A program made the position numbers and the translations under genes. Under the pieces are notes generated by a model. It did no database searches. It was not told the origin of the DNA and was given only the letters and a program-made list of their open reading frames with translations. From an uncultured bacterium (GTDB taxonomy: Bacteria > Bacillota > Clostridia > Lachnospirales > Lachnospiraceae), in assembly GCA_905215155.1 (NCBI GenBank), contig CAJMPJ010000044.1, forward strand, positions 1 to 29,613: 29,613 nucleotides of DNA. The letters run 5' to 3'. This document shows, piece by piece, positions 1-6,793 of this stretch (the first letter of the stretch is position 1; each line of letters starts with the position of its first letter).

Positions 1-32
1 TTCATTTCTCTTAAAAAGAAACTCACCCATGT

Positions 33-296
33 TCAACAGGCTAAAGCCCATAATAAATAGCCCACCTGCCGTTCCCTGGCCGGCAGATTGATCCTTTTTT
101 CAGAGTCAAAAAGAATCTTTCCATTTAATACGATCTTCCCCTGATCCGGTGTCTCGATCCCTGCCACGCATTTTAAAGTCATGCTTTTTCCGCATCCGGA
201 GGCCCCCAAAATCCCCATACACCCGCCATCTGTCTCAAATTCCACATCCATTTCAAAACCGGAAAACTTTTTTCTGATTCTCACCTGCAATGCCAT
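33..296 (-). pseudogene. modC: Truncated molybdate ABC transporter ATPase (ModC N-terminus)
   Basis: ModC is the cytoplasmic ATPase that drives molybdate import with ModA and ModB. The 87 codons begin one base after the modB stop. They show the ABC beta-strand region, a Walker A motif (GASGCGKS, residues 31-38) and the ModC-like stretch LPARERQVGYL around residues 71-81. Family members continue with the Q-loop block FQNYALFPNM, the LSGGQ signature and Walker B, for about 200-350 residues in all. Here the frame instead runs into LWALAC and a stop at 33-35. A second frame stays open from this point to the window edge and encodes a hydrophobic peptide (GGLFIMGFSLLNMGEF), unlike ModC. So the gene is broken by a rearrangement or by an assembly join near position 65. 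Family assignment is firm; the cause of the break is not known. Confidence 0.75.
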
Positions 297-297
297 A

Positions 298-996
298 TTA
301 TCTCCACCCGCTATTCTTTCTGCCGCCTTTCCCGGATAACAAATTGATCAGTGCTACCATAAAAAAGGAAAGGATCACAATGACCCATACCCAGAATCCT
401 GCAGTTTTCCAGTTGCCTGCTGCCACTTCCGTTGCGATGGCCACGGATATTGTTCGTGTCTTGCCAAGAATATTGCCTGCCAGCATAATAGTTGCCCCGT
501 ATTCTCCAATGGCTCTGGCAAAGGCAAGCACTGTGCCAGAAGCAAGTCCCGGAGCTGCGATGGGAACCACAATCTTCCAGAAAATCTTCCGCTCCGACAG
601 TCCCAGCGTTCTTCCCGCATGGATCATGGTCACATCCACCTGTTCAAACGCTGCCCTGGCGTTTCGGTACATAAGCGGAAAGGAAATGACAAAAGCCGCC
701 ATCACACAGCCCGGCCACGTTTGTACCATTTTAAAATCGTAATGTTCAAACAGAAATGCTCCGAATGGCCGGCGGAGACTGAAGACCAAAAGCAGGAAAA
801 AACCGGCTACCGTAGGCGGCAGCACCAAGGGCAGTGTAAGGATTCCATCTATCATGGATTTTGCCCCGTGACTGAGCTTCATGACATATCTTGCTGCTCC
901 AGCCCCCGCAAAAAACGTCAGCACGGTAGCCAAAATTCCCGTTTTCAGAGAAAGAGAAAGAGGACTCAAGTCTATGGTACTTAAAAGTTCCAGCAA
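298..996 (-). CDS. modB: Molybdate ABC transporter permease ModB
   Basis: This is the membrane channel of the ModABC molybdate importer. The 232 residues, normal for the family, form about five hydrophobic segments, including ones near residues 17-38, 51-73, 95-111 and 200-222. The cytoplasmic coupling (EAA) loop lies at about residues 117-150, with the HAGRTLGLSERKIFW core that docks on ModC. The start is a TTG codon at 996, chosen because GGAGGTGA lies about 6 bases upstream and no ATG is in frame nearby. The gene sits between modA and the broken modC with almost no spacing, so all three should share one transcript. With modC interrupted, import would need another ATPase. Tungstate is an alternative substrate that sequence alone cannot exclude. 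Confidence 0.9.
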   Translation of the reverse strand: MLELLSTIDLSPLSLSLKTGILATVLTFFAGAGAARYVMKLSHGAKSMIDGILTLPLVLPPTVAGFFLLLVFSLRRPFGAFLFEHYDFKMVQTWPGCVMAAFVISFPLMYRNARAAFEQVDVTMIHAGRTLGLSERKIFWKIVVPIAAPGLASGTVLAFARAIGEYGATIMLAGNILGKTRTISVAIATEVAAGNWKTAGFWVWVIVILSFFMVALINLLSGKGGRKNSGWR

Positions 997-1024
997 TCTA
1001 CTTCACCTCCATTCCTTCACGACC

Positions 1025-1888
1025 TTACTGCGAATACAGTTCAAATCCGGCATTCGTAAACACCTGTCTAACATCCTGGTCTTCTGTCAAATACTTTACA
1101 AAATCTTCCGCTGCCTTTTTTTCCTCTTCCGAAGCTTCTTTATCTTTTATCAGCCCCACCGGATAAATGGCGGGATCAACCAGACTCTTATCCGCCTTTG
1201 CGATGATCTCCACGCTGTCCGCCATGGAAGCGGCATCGGTGGCATACACGATTCCCACTTCATTGCTTCCTTCCGCCACAGCAGTCAAAACAGCGGTGAC
1301 ATTAGGTCCTTCATTGATTTCCATTTTCATAACGGAATCGAGGAGCCCCATATTGGTAAACATCTTTCTGGCATACTGTCCAACCGGTACATCCTCTCCG
1401 GCAAGAGCAAGATTGGCTGCCTGAGTGATATTGTCAAATCCGGTGACCTTCGTCTTTCCTCCCTTTGGCTTTATAAGTACCACCTGGTTCATCAGCAGAT
1501 CATGGACCGATCCGTCGACCACATATCCTCTTTCCTTTAATTCATCCATCTGCCTGGTTGCCGCCGAAAAGAACACATCACACCGGGCTCCTTCTTCGAT
1601 CTGAGTCTTCAGTGTACCGGAGCTGTCCGCATTATAAATGATGGTCACGCCCGGATGCTGTTTCTCATAGCTTTCCTTTACGGTTTCCATGGTGTTTTTT
1701 AAACTGGCGGCAATAAAGACATACAGATCCATAGGCTCTGCGGCGGCTCCGGATGCTTCCTTCCTGGAACCTGTCGTTTCCTTTGGGGCTGTCCCCGTAC
1801 TTTTTGAGGCTGCTGTACTGCAGCCTGCAGTCTGACACACGGCCAATACCGCCAACACCATTGCAAGTAACCTTTTTCCTCGTCTCAT
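1025..1888 (-). CDS. modA: Molybdate-binding lipoprotein ModA
   Basis: This is the extracellular binding component that captures molybdate (or tungstate) and delivers it to ModB. The protein has a basic N-terminus (MRRGKR), a hydrophobic signal segment and a lipobox ending in TAGC, so the mature protein should be lipid-anchored on the outer face of the membrane. A Ser/Thr/Ala-rich linker follows. The binding domain opens with LYVFIAASLKNTMETV and continues with NADSSGTL and DVFFSAA, the usual ModA oxyanion-binding segments. A GTG one codon upstream at 1891 is possible. ATG at 1888 is preferred because AGGAGG lies 8 bases before it. It is the first gene of the mod operon and divergent from the regulator at 2161. 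Confidence 0.92.
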   Translation of the reverse strand: MRRGKRLLAMVLAVLAVCQTAGCSTAASKSTGTAPKETTGSRKEASGAAAEPMDLYVFIAASLKNTMETVKESYEKQHPGVTIIYNADSSGTLKTQIEEGARCDVFFSAATRQMDELKERGYVVDGSVHDLLMNQVVLIKPKGGKTKVTGFDNITQAANLALAGEDVPVGQYARKMFTNMGLLDSVMKMEINEGPNVTAVLTAVAEGSNEVGIVYATDAASMADSVEIIAKADKSLVDPAIYPVGLIKDKEASEEEKKAAEDFVKYLTEDQDVRQVFTNAGFELYSQ

Positions 1889-1917
1889 CACTTTTTCCTC
1901 CTGATTATTTTATTTGA

Positions 1918-1923
1918 ATTATA
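1918..1923 (-). promoter_or_regulatory. -10 element of the mod operon promoter
   Basis: A perfect TATAAT on the minus strand lies about 30 bases before the modA start. The sequence 17 bases further upstream (CAGCAA) is a poor -35. Either the promoter needs an activator or the true promoter lies elsewhere. The -35 position falls inside the phased repeats at 1931-1980. Confidence 0.4.
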
Positions 1924-1930
1924 TGGTAGC

Positions 1931-1980
1931 TTGTTGTGTTTTGCTGTGTTTCGTTCTGTTTCATTTCGTTTTGTTCATTT
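1931..1980. repeat. Five imperfect 10-bp phased repeats upstream of the mod promoter
   Basis: Five consecutive 10-base units read TTGTTGTGTT, TTGCTGTGTT, TCGTTCTGTT, TCATTTCGTT and TTGTTCATTT. Every unit has T-rich ends and a period close to one DNA helical turn. The block abuts the mod -10 element. It could be a curved or UP-like promoter element or a multi-site regulator target. No known family of sites was recognised. Confidence 0.5.
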
Positions 1981-2009
1981 TAGATGAATTCTATCTGCAA
2001 ATCAATGTT

Positions 2010-2028
2010 GATATATTCATAATATATC
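2010..2028. promoter_or_regulatory. Perfect inverted repeat in the mod/regulator intergenic region
   Basis: GATATATT and AATATATC are exact 8-base arms around CAT. The site is AT-only apart from its ends and the central base. It lies between the two divergent transcription units and is a candidate operator for the regulator at 2161. A further ATATC/GATAT pair follows at about 2024-2045. Confidence 0.4.
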
Positions 2029-2088
2029 GGTAAGATATCTGATATTTTTTATACATTTAGCACAGCATTTTATTTATCATGCTTTTTG

Positions 2089-2116
2089 TTGACAATAGTT
2101 TGAAATATGTTATAAC
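2089..2116 (+). promoter_or_regulatory. Promoter of the HTH/PBP-like regulator gene
   Basis: TTGACA at 2089-2094 and TATAAC at 2111-2116 are separated by 16 bases, a good sigma-A-type promoter 45 bases before the ATG at 2161. Confidence 0.6.
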
Positions 2117-2118
2117 TA

Positions 2119-2132
2119 TTATCAAATGATAA
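2119..2132. promoter_or_regulatory. Candidate autoregulatory operator at the transcription start
   Basis: TTATCA and TGATAA are exact 6-base arms around AA, two bases after the -10 element. A protein bound here would block the regulator's own promoter. The role is inferred from position only. Confidence 0.35.
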
Positions 2133-2160
2133 AAATCAAAAAAAATAATGAGGGTATTGT

Positions 2161-3141
2161 ATGGAGAAAATATTTACAGCACAAGAAGTTGCAGATCGTC
2201 TTAAGATAAAAAAAGCAACGGTGTATGAATTAATTAAACGGGGAGAATTAAATGCTACAAAAATAGGAAGGCAGATACGCATCAGCCAGGAACAGCTTGA
2301 CCAGTATTTACAAGGTTCCGCGGATTCACTCCCCGGAAATAATAAGGGCTCACAGCCGCCGATTCCTGTCAGCGACATTCCCCCTTTTACAGCAGTCTCA
2401 GCCATCCGGAAGACGGATTATCTGTTAAATACAAACGGACTTATTATAAGCAGCCAGGAGTCCAGAGTTGTGGAACTGCTTTTGAGCCAGTTGGACAAAA
2501 ACCCGGAAAGTCTCCCCATGCTTCATTCTTATATGAATGAATATAACAGCTTGTACTCTCTTTATTATGAGAAAACCCATATGGCTCTCACCTGTTTTTT
2601 CTCTGATAAAAAAGAGCAAAGCCTCAATCAGATCAAAAACCTCATGCCCGGAAAGGAACTGGCTGTCGTGTCCATAAGCCAGTTATCCTGCGGTTTGTAT
2701 GTAAAGAAGGGAAATCCCAAAAACATTCGTTCCATCAAAGACCTTCTGCGGACGGACATCCGGTTTCTGAACCGGGAACCTGGCAGCGGCTACCGCATAT
2801 TTTTAGATTCCTGTTTTATAAAAAACAATCTTCAAAAAAAGGCGGCAGCCGGTTATCAAAAAGAATGTCTCTCCCATATGTCCGCCGCAAATGCAGTAGC
2901 CTCTGATGCCGCGGATGGAAGCATCGGGGACCTCTCCCTGCTGATGTCCTATCCTCAGCTGGAACCGGTCCCCCTTGCCAAGTTCTCCCTGGATCTGGTT
3001 TTCTTAAAATCTTATTTAAACAATTCTGCTGTATCGTTGATTTTAGAAGCCGTCAACAGCAGGGAATTTAAAAACAGCCTCCTTTCGTTCCATGGTTACA
3101 ATCCTACCGATACGGGGCACTGTACCATCATTAACGGCTGA
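2161..3141 (+). CDS. Helix-turn-helix regulator with substrate-binding-protein-like domain (putative molybdate-responsive)
   Basis: The N-terminus (residues 1-50) is an excisionase/MerR-type helix-turn-helix: FTAQEVADRLKIKKATVYEL, followed by the wing IGRQIRISQEQLDQYL. After a linker, residues from about 90 to 315 resemble the periplasmic-binding-protein fold attached to many such regulators, with blocks such as VKKGNPKNI, LLRTDIRFLNREPGSGYR and a late SLLMSYPQLEPVPL. These one-component proteins usually sit next to molybdate or tungstate transporter genes and are thought to sense the anion directly. Its position, divergent from modABC with palindromes between, fits control of that operon and of itself. 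The ATG has GAGGG 6 bases upstream. The 3' end overlaps the convergent MFS gene by 11 bases. Ligand identity is inferred from the neighbours. Confidence 0.8.
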   Translation: MEKIFTAQEVADRLKIKKATVYELIKRGELNATKIGRQIRISQEQLDQYLQGSADSLPGNNKGSQPPIPVSDIPPFTAVSAIRKTDYLLNTNGLIISSQESRVVELLLSQLDKNPESLPMLHSYMNEYNSLYSLYYEKTHMALTCFFSDKKEQSLNQIKNLMPGKELAVVSISQLSCGLYVKKGNPKNIRSIKDLLRTDIRFLNREPGSGYRIFLDSCFIKNNLQKKAAAGYQKECLSHMSAANAVASDAADGSIGDLSLLMSYPQLEPVPLAKFSLDLVFLKSYLNNSAVSLILEAVNSREFKNSLLSFHGYNPTDTGHCTIING

Positions 3142-4333
3142 TGCTAAAATCACGTTTTTTTCCTTCTCTTCTATAAAAGATAGAAAACAAACAGGCACCT
3201 GCCACACACAAAACAGCCCCTAAGACCATAGCATTGGAAATATCTTCCTCTGCCGCCCGCCCGAATAATATATTTGTGACCACTCCCGTACTCTCCAGCA
3301 CAACCGCATAAATGCTCAAGGCCGTAGCCCGGTCCTGCCCTTTGATTCTCCGGTTCTGCAGCTGGGTGGAAAGGGGACTAAATAAACCGGCAGACAGACG
3401 AAGCACCAGTACGGCACCTACCGATATGACTGCAGATTCTGTGGAGGAAAGCACCAGACACGCTGCCGCTCCTCCCAAAAACAGAACTAGTCCAAATAGA
3501 AAACTGCCAAGCCTTCTGGTAAACCAATAGGACCACATTCCGGCCATTCCGGCCAATGTAACCAGAATATAAACCACCCCCATGGTTTTTAAATCCATTC
3601 CGGCTTTCACGTATTGAAGCTGACTTAAAAATACGGTCACGGTCTGGTTGGTCTCCGCAAGCAATGCCATTCCAATGATTGCAAGCAGAAAATTCCGGTC
3701 CTTGACCGTCTGAATCAATACTGAAAAGAACCGCTGGCCTCTCTCTTTTTTTGTTTCCTTCCCCTTTACTTCCTTTATTCCCAAAGACAAGACAGCTGCC
3801 GCTCCATAAGAGACCATGGTCAAAAATCCTGCAAGCCGGTAATCTTCTCCAATGCATACCGAAAACAGAAGGGAAGACATGAGAAGCCCCGTCATACTTA
3901 AAAACTGATAAATCCCAAAAACTTTCTGGCTCTCCTCTTCTTTACTGGAAAGATATAGAATGCTCACATCACAGCCAGACATTCCTGCCATCACAACACT
4001 TAACAGAATTCGTTCCAGCAAAAAATCCGCAAATCCGTCCGCTCTCCAGAAAACAACCTTTGACAAGAAGTAAACCGCACAGCTGATGATCATAGTACGT
4101 TTGTATCCGATCTTATCCGCAGCAATCCCCCAGGGCAATTCAAGCCCAATGCATAGAGCCAGGGAAATGCTTTCAATCACTGTGATCTGAAACACACTGA
4201 CTCCTGCCGCCTGCCGGTAAAGGGTTGCGACCGGTCCGTAAAACACCATTCCCTGTAAAAAAGCAATGGCATACAGAATATATATATTTCGTTTTGTTTT
4301 CATTTTTTCCGTTTCTCCCATTTTGTTGTACAA
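3131..4333 (-). CDS. Major facilitator superfamily transporter
   Basis: A 400-residue polytopic membrane protein with about 12 hydrophobic segments. The MFS loop 2-3 motif appears as GIAADKIGYKRTM (residues about 68-80), preceded by a first helix YILYAIAFLQGMVFYGPVATLY. A long basic loop (KEVKGKETKKERGQRFF) near the middle separates the two six-helix halves. It is probably a proton-driven exporter or sugar-type permease; no residue pattern fixes the substrate. Three in-frame starts exist. MKTKRN at 4303 is close to the usual MFS N-terminus and has GGAG about 11 bases upstream, so the first 10 residues given here may not be translated. It converges with the mod regulator and diverges from blaI, but no shared control was seen. 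Confidence 0.85.
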   Translation of the reverse strand: MYNKMGETEKMKTKRNIYILYAIAFLQGMVFYGPVATLYRQAAGVSVFQITVIESISLALCIGLELPWGIAADKIGYKRTMIISCAVYFLSKVVFWRADGFADFLLERILLSVVMAGMSGCDVSILYLSSKEEESQKVFGIYQFLSMTGLLMSSLLFSVCIGEDYRLAGFLTMVSYGAAAVLSLGIKEVKGKETKKERGQRFFSVLIQTVKDRNFLLAIIGMALLAETNQTVTVFLSQLQYVKAGMDLKTMGVVYILVTLAGMAGMWSYWFTRRLGSFLFGLVLFLGGAAACLVLSSTESAVISVGAVLVLRLSAGLFSPLSTQLQNRRIKGQDRATALSIYAVVLESTGVVTNILFGRAAEEDISNAMVLGAVLCVAGACLFSIFYRREGKKRDFSISR

Positions 4334-4503
4334 AAAATAAGCCCTGCCAATGCAGTGCCATTATGACTGAACCGTTCTTTCTATATAACTACGTGGGAGC
4401 ATATAAGGAAAAAATGAAAAATAACATAGACGTGTCTCCTTAAACCTTTTTAATTATTTGATTTTAAACAGTATACCATGCCGCCATGGGATTGTAAAGG
4501 CTA

Positions 4504-4533
4504 TTGACATACCGCTTGCCCTCTCTGTATAAT
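4504..4533 (+). promoter_or_regulatory. Promoter of blaI-blaR1
   Basis: TTGACA at 4504-4509 and TATAAT at 4528-4533, both perfect, are separated by 18 bases. The BlaI box begins 8 bases after the -10, which suits steric repression of this promoter by its own product. Confidence 0.8.
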
Positions 4534-4540
4534 GTATGTA

Positions 4541-4552
4541 TTACAAATGTAA
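4541..4552. promoter_or_regulatory. BlaI/MecI-type operator at blaI
   Basis: TTACAAATGTAA has exact 5-base arms (TTACA/TGTAA) around AA and follows the TACA...TGTA pattern of staphylococcal bla and mec operators. It covers the expected transcription start, so BlaI should repress its own operon until BlaR1 signals. The box and its 3' flank (AAGAATAGGAGAA) resemble the leader of the PBP operon at 11793-11816. Confidence 0.75.
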
Positions 4553-4568
4553 GAATAGGAGAATTTCT

Positions 4569-4952
4569 ATGAAACATCTGCCGCAGATTTCCGAAGCCGA
4601 GTATGAAGTGATGAAAGTGCTGTGGAAATATGCACCGATCAGTACCAATGAAGTGACCGAAAAACTTTCTAACACAAGCCACTGGAGCCCCAAAACCGTA
4701 CACACTCTGTTGAAGAGACTGGTTTTAAAGGAAGCCATAACCTACCGGAAGGAAAGCCGGGTTTTTGTATATACGCCTCTGGTGAAAGAACAGGAGTATT
4801 TAAAAAAAGCCAATGACCACTTTTTAAACCGATTTTATAACGGCAAGATATCCAGCATGGTGACTAACTATATCAACAGCGAGAACATGACCAAGGAAGA
4901 CTTAGAAGAGCTTCGGAAACTTCTTTTGAACGAACACGGGGAGGACCGCTGA
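4569..4952 (+). CDS. blaI: BlaI/MecI-family transcriptional repressor
   Basis: A 127-residue winged-helix repressor, the normal length for BlaI/MecI. The DNA-binding half runs from ISEAEYEVMKVLWKYAPIST through WSPKTVHTLLKRLVLKEAI, with the wing ITYRKESRVFVYTPLV. The C-terminal half (from about residue 75) is the dimerisation region, ending in MTKEDLEELRKLL. In staphylococcal BlaI and MecI an Asn-Phe bond in this region is cut after beta-lactam sensing. The matching place here is Asn100-Tyr101 in SSMVTNYINSEN. The ATG at 4569 is chosen because AGGAGA lies 7 bases upstream and an upstream in-frame ATG would fall in the operator. The stop overlaps the blaR1 start (TGATG), so the two proteins are translationally coupled. 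Likely targets are its own promoter and the PBP operon at 11786. Confidence 0.9.
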   Translation: MKHLPQISEAEYEVMKVLWKYAPISTNEVTEKLSNTSHWSPKTVHTLLKRLVLKEAITYRKESRVFVYTPLVKEQEYLKKANDHFLNRFYNGKISSMVTNYINSENMTKEDLEELRKLLLNEHGEDR

Positions 4953-6742
4953 TGATCCATTTACTAATGGTACGCCTTTTATTAAACAGCATGGCTGTCC
5001 CCTTTCTCTTTTTCGCCCTCCTTGGGGTAAGAAAGTTCCTGGGTTCCCATCTGACCAAAAGGACCCAATACAATCTCTGGTTTCTTTTTTTATTTTCGCT
5101 GGCAATCCCATTTCTGCCCTATTCCGATCTCTGCACCAAAGCTGGGACTGCGCTCCTTCATACTCTTTCCGGTCTGTTTCCTCATGCACAGGAGGTCTCT
5201 AAAACGGCTGTACAGCCTGCTTTGCTGCCACGGAATAACCTTTTGTTGGATTTTTCCGTTTCCGTAAGCCGCGGGACTCCTTCTGCCCTTCCCACGGTTC
5301 TTATGAGCATCTGGATCGCCGGCATGGTGTTTATGACAGGAATCACCGCATGGTCCAGCCATAAGGTCAATCAGTTAAAAAATGCTTCTCTTCTCCTTCA
5401 AAATAAAAGAATCCGGGAGTTGTTTGATGCCTGCTTAAAGGAATCAGGTATCAAAGGGAACATCCCCATCTACAGCAGTGCCTATGTGAAATCCCCCCTC
5501 GCCATCGGAGCATTTAAGCCTGTGATCATCGTACCCATTCACATTCTTTCGGAAATGGAGGAAAAAGATATCCGCTATATCCTTCTTCACGAGCTTTCCC
5601 ATTGCAGGCATAAGGACCTTGTCGTGAATAGGCTGATGGCTTTGGCCCAGATTGTTTACTGGTTTCACCCTGTGGTATGGTTGGCTTTTCATGAGATGCA
5701 AAACGACCGGGAAATTGCCTGTGATGCCTCCGTTTTATCCATGCTCCGGCCGGACGATTATCTGGACTACGGGAATACCTTGATCAATTTTGCAGAGAGC
5801 CTGTCCCGTTTTCCCTATTCTGCCGCAGGAATGGGCGGATCAAAAAAAGAGATGCGCAAACGGATTATAAGCATTGCAGGGTTTCATGCGGAAACCAAAT
5901 GGTGTAAGAGGAAAAGCCGTCTGGTCTTTGCCGCAGCATCGGTTTTGGCCGCCGGTCTCATGCCTGCCTTCTCTGCCATGGCATCCCCCGACGCAGCGTA
6001 TGGATTCAACGCGGAAGGTGTAAATAACCTGGAGGTGGGTTCCTGTTTCTCCGGTTTAAAAGGCAGCTTTGTCCTATATGGATTAAACTCCGGGCAATAT
6101 TCCATCTATAATGAAGAAGAAGGAATCAAAAGGATTTCCCCCGATTCCACCTATAAGATCTACAGCGCTCTTGCCGCCCTTGAGGAAGGGGTCATTACCC
6201 CGGATTGTTCTGCCATGGACTGGAATGGCAAATATTATCCCTTTGATGCCTGGAACCGGAACCAGGACTTAAAAAGTGCCATGAGTCATTCGGTCAACTG
6301 GTATTTTACCTCTCTGGATGAAAAAACCGGTCTTTCCTCTTTGAATAAATACTTCCATAAGATCAGGTATGGCAATTCCGACTTATCCGGAGGTCTGGGC
6401 CGTTATTGGTCCCAATCCTCCTTAAAAATCTCACCGGTGGAGCAGGTCGAACTGCTGGCCCGCTTCTGTCTTGGGGATTTACCCTTTGCCGCAGAAAATA
6501 TAAAAGCGGTCAAGGATTCCCTGCTTGTCTCTTCTTCCGGCGGTTGTATGCTCTATGGAAAAACAGGAACCGGTAACATCGACGGAAATTACGTGAACGG
6601 CTGGTTTGTGGGATTTGTAGAAGCCCGGGAAGAAACTTACGTCTTTGCAGCCAATATCCAGGATAAGACATCTGCCAATGGAAGCACCGCTGCAAAGATC
6701 ACCCTGGATATCCTTGATAAGCAAAATATCTATAAGAAGTAA
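4952..6742 (+). CDS. blaR1: BlaR1/MecR1-type beta-lactam sensor and metalloprotease
   Basis: A 596-residue membrane receptor, close to the usual 585-600. The N-terminal half has hydrophobic segments near residues 5-25, 41-56 and 113-135. It also carries a gluzincin (M56) zinc protease with HELSH at 213-217 and the third-ligand motif NDREIACDAS (Glu254). A further membrane segment lies near residues 324-343. The C-terminal domain is an extracellular penicillin sensor with the class D-type motifs Ser399-Thr-Tyr-Lys402, Ser447-Val-Asn449 and Lys537-Thr-Gly539. In the characterised systems acylation of this serine triggers the protease, leading to BlaI loss and derepression. All key residues are present, so the protein looks functional. 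No beta-lactamase gene of classes A-D lies beside it. The next genes are two PBPs on the opposite strand, separated by a bidirectional terminator. Confidence 0.92.
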   Translation: MIHLLMVRLLLNSMAVPFLFFALLGVRKFLGSHLTKRTQYNLWFLFLFSLAIPFLPYSDLCTKAGTALLHTLSGLFPHAQEVSKTAVQPALLPRNNLLLDFSVSVSRGTPSALPTVLMSIWIAGMVFMTGITAWSSHKVNQLKNASLLLQNKRIRELFDACLKESGIKGNIPIYSSAYVKSPLAIGAFKPVIIVPIHILSEMEEKDIRYILLHELSHCRHKDLVVNRLMALAQIVYWFHPVVWLAFHEMQNDREIACDASVLSMLRPDDYLDYGNTLINFAESLSRFPYSAAGMGGSKKEMRKRIISIAGFHAETKWCKRKSRLVFAAASVLAAGLMPAFSAMASPDAAYGFNAEGVNNLEVGSCFSGLKGSFVLYGLNSGQYSIYNEEEGIKRISPDSTYKIYSALAALEEGVITPDCSAMDWNGKYYPFDAWNRNQDLKSAMSHSVNWYFTSLDEKTGLSSLNKYFHKIRYGNSDLSGGLGRYWSQSSLKISPVEQVELLARFCLGDLPFAAENIKAVKDSLLVSSSGGCMLYGKTGTGNIDGNYVNGWFVGFVEAREETYVFAANIQDKTSANGSTAAKITLDILDKQNIYKK

Positions 6743-6793
6743 GAAAAGGCTGCCATCAACCTGGAATTTTCCCGGCTATGGCAGCCTTTTCTT
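6741..6793. terminator. Bidirectional terminator between blaR1 and the PBP operon
   Basis: The arms AAGAAAAGGCTGCCAT (6741-6756) and ATGGCAGCCTTTTCTT (6778-6793) are perfect 16-base complements around a 21-base loop, with T-runs on both strands. The hairpin ends both converging operons and overlaps the stop codon of the MecA-like gene. Confidence 0.85.

Noticed and set aside
290..742. Plus-strand open frame over modB
   Set aside because: It is the shadow of modB. It has no ribosome site and low-complexity, non-protein-like composition.
1892..2160. Molybdenum cofactor riboswitch upstream of modA
   Set aside because: The leader from the likely start to modA is only about 25 bases, and no structured conserved element was seen.
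4324..4331. TTGTACAA palindrome before the MFS gene as another BlaI box
   Set aside because: It lacks the TTACA-N2-TGTAA spacing, and no promoter is placed against it.
4536..4568. Upstream ATG as the blaI start, adding 11 residues
   Set aside because: It would place the start in the promoter-operator region with no ribosome site. The ATG at 4569 has AGGAGA at the right distance and gives the normal protein length.
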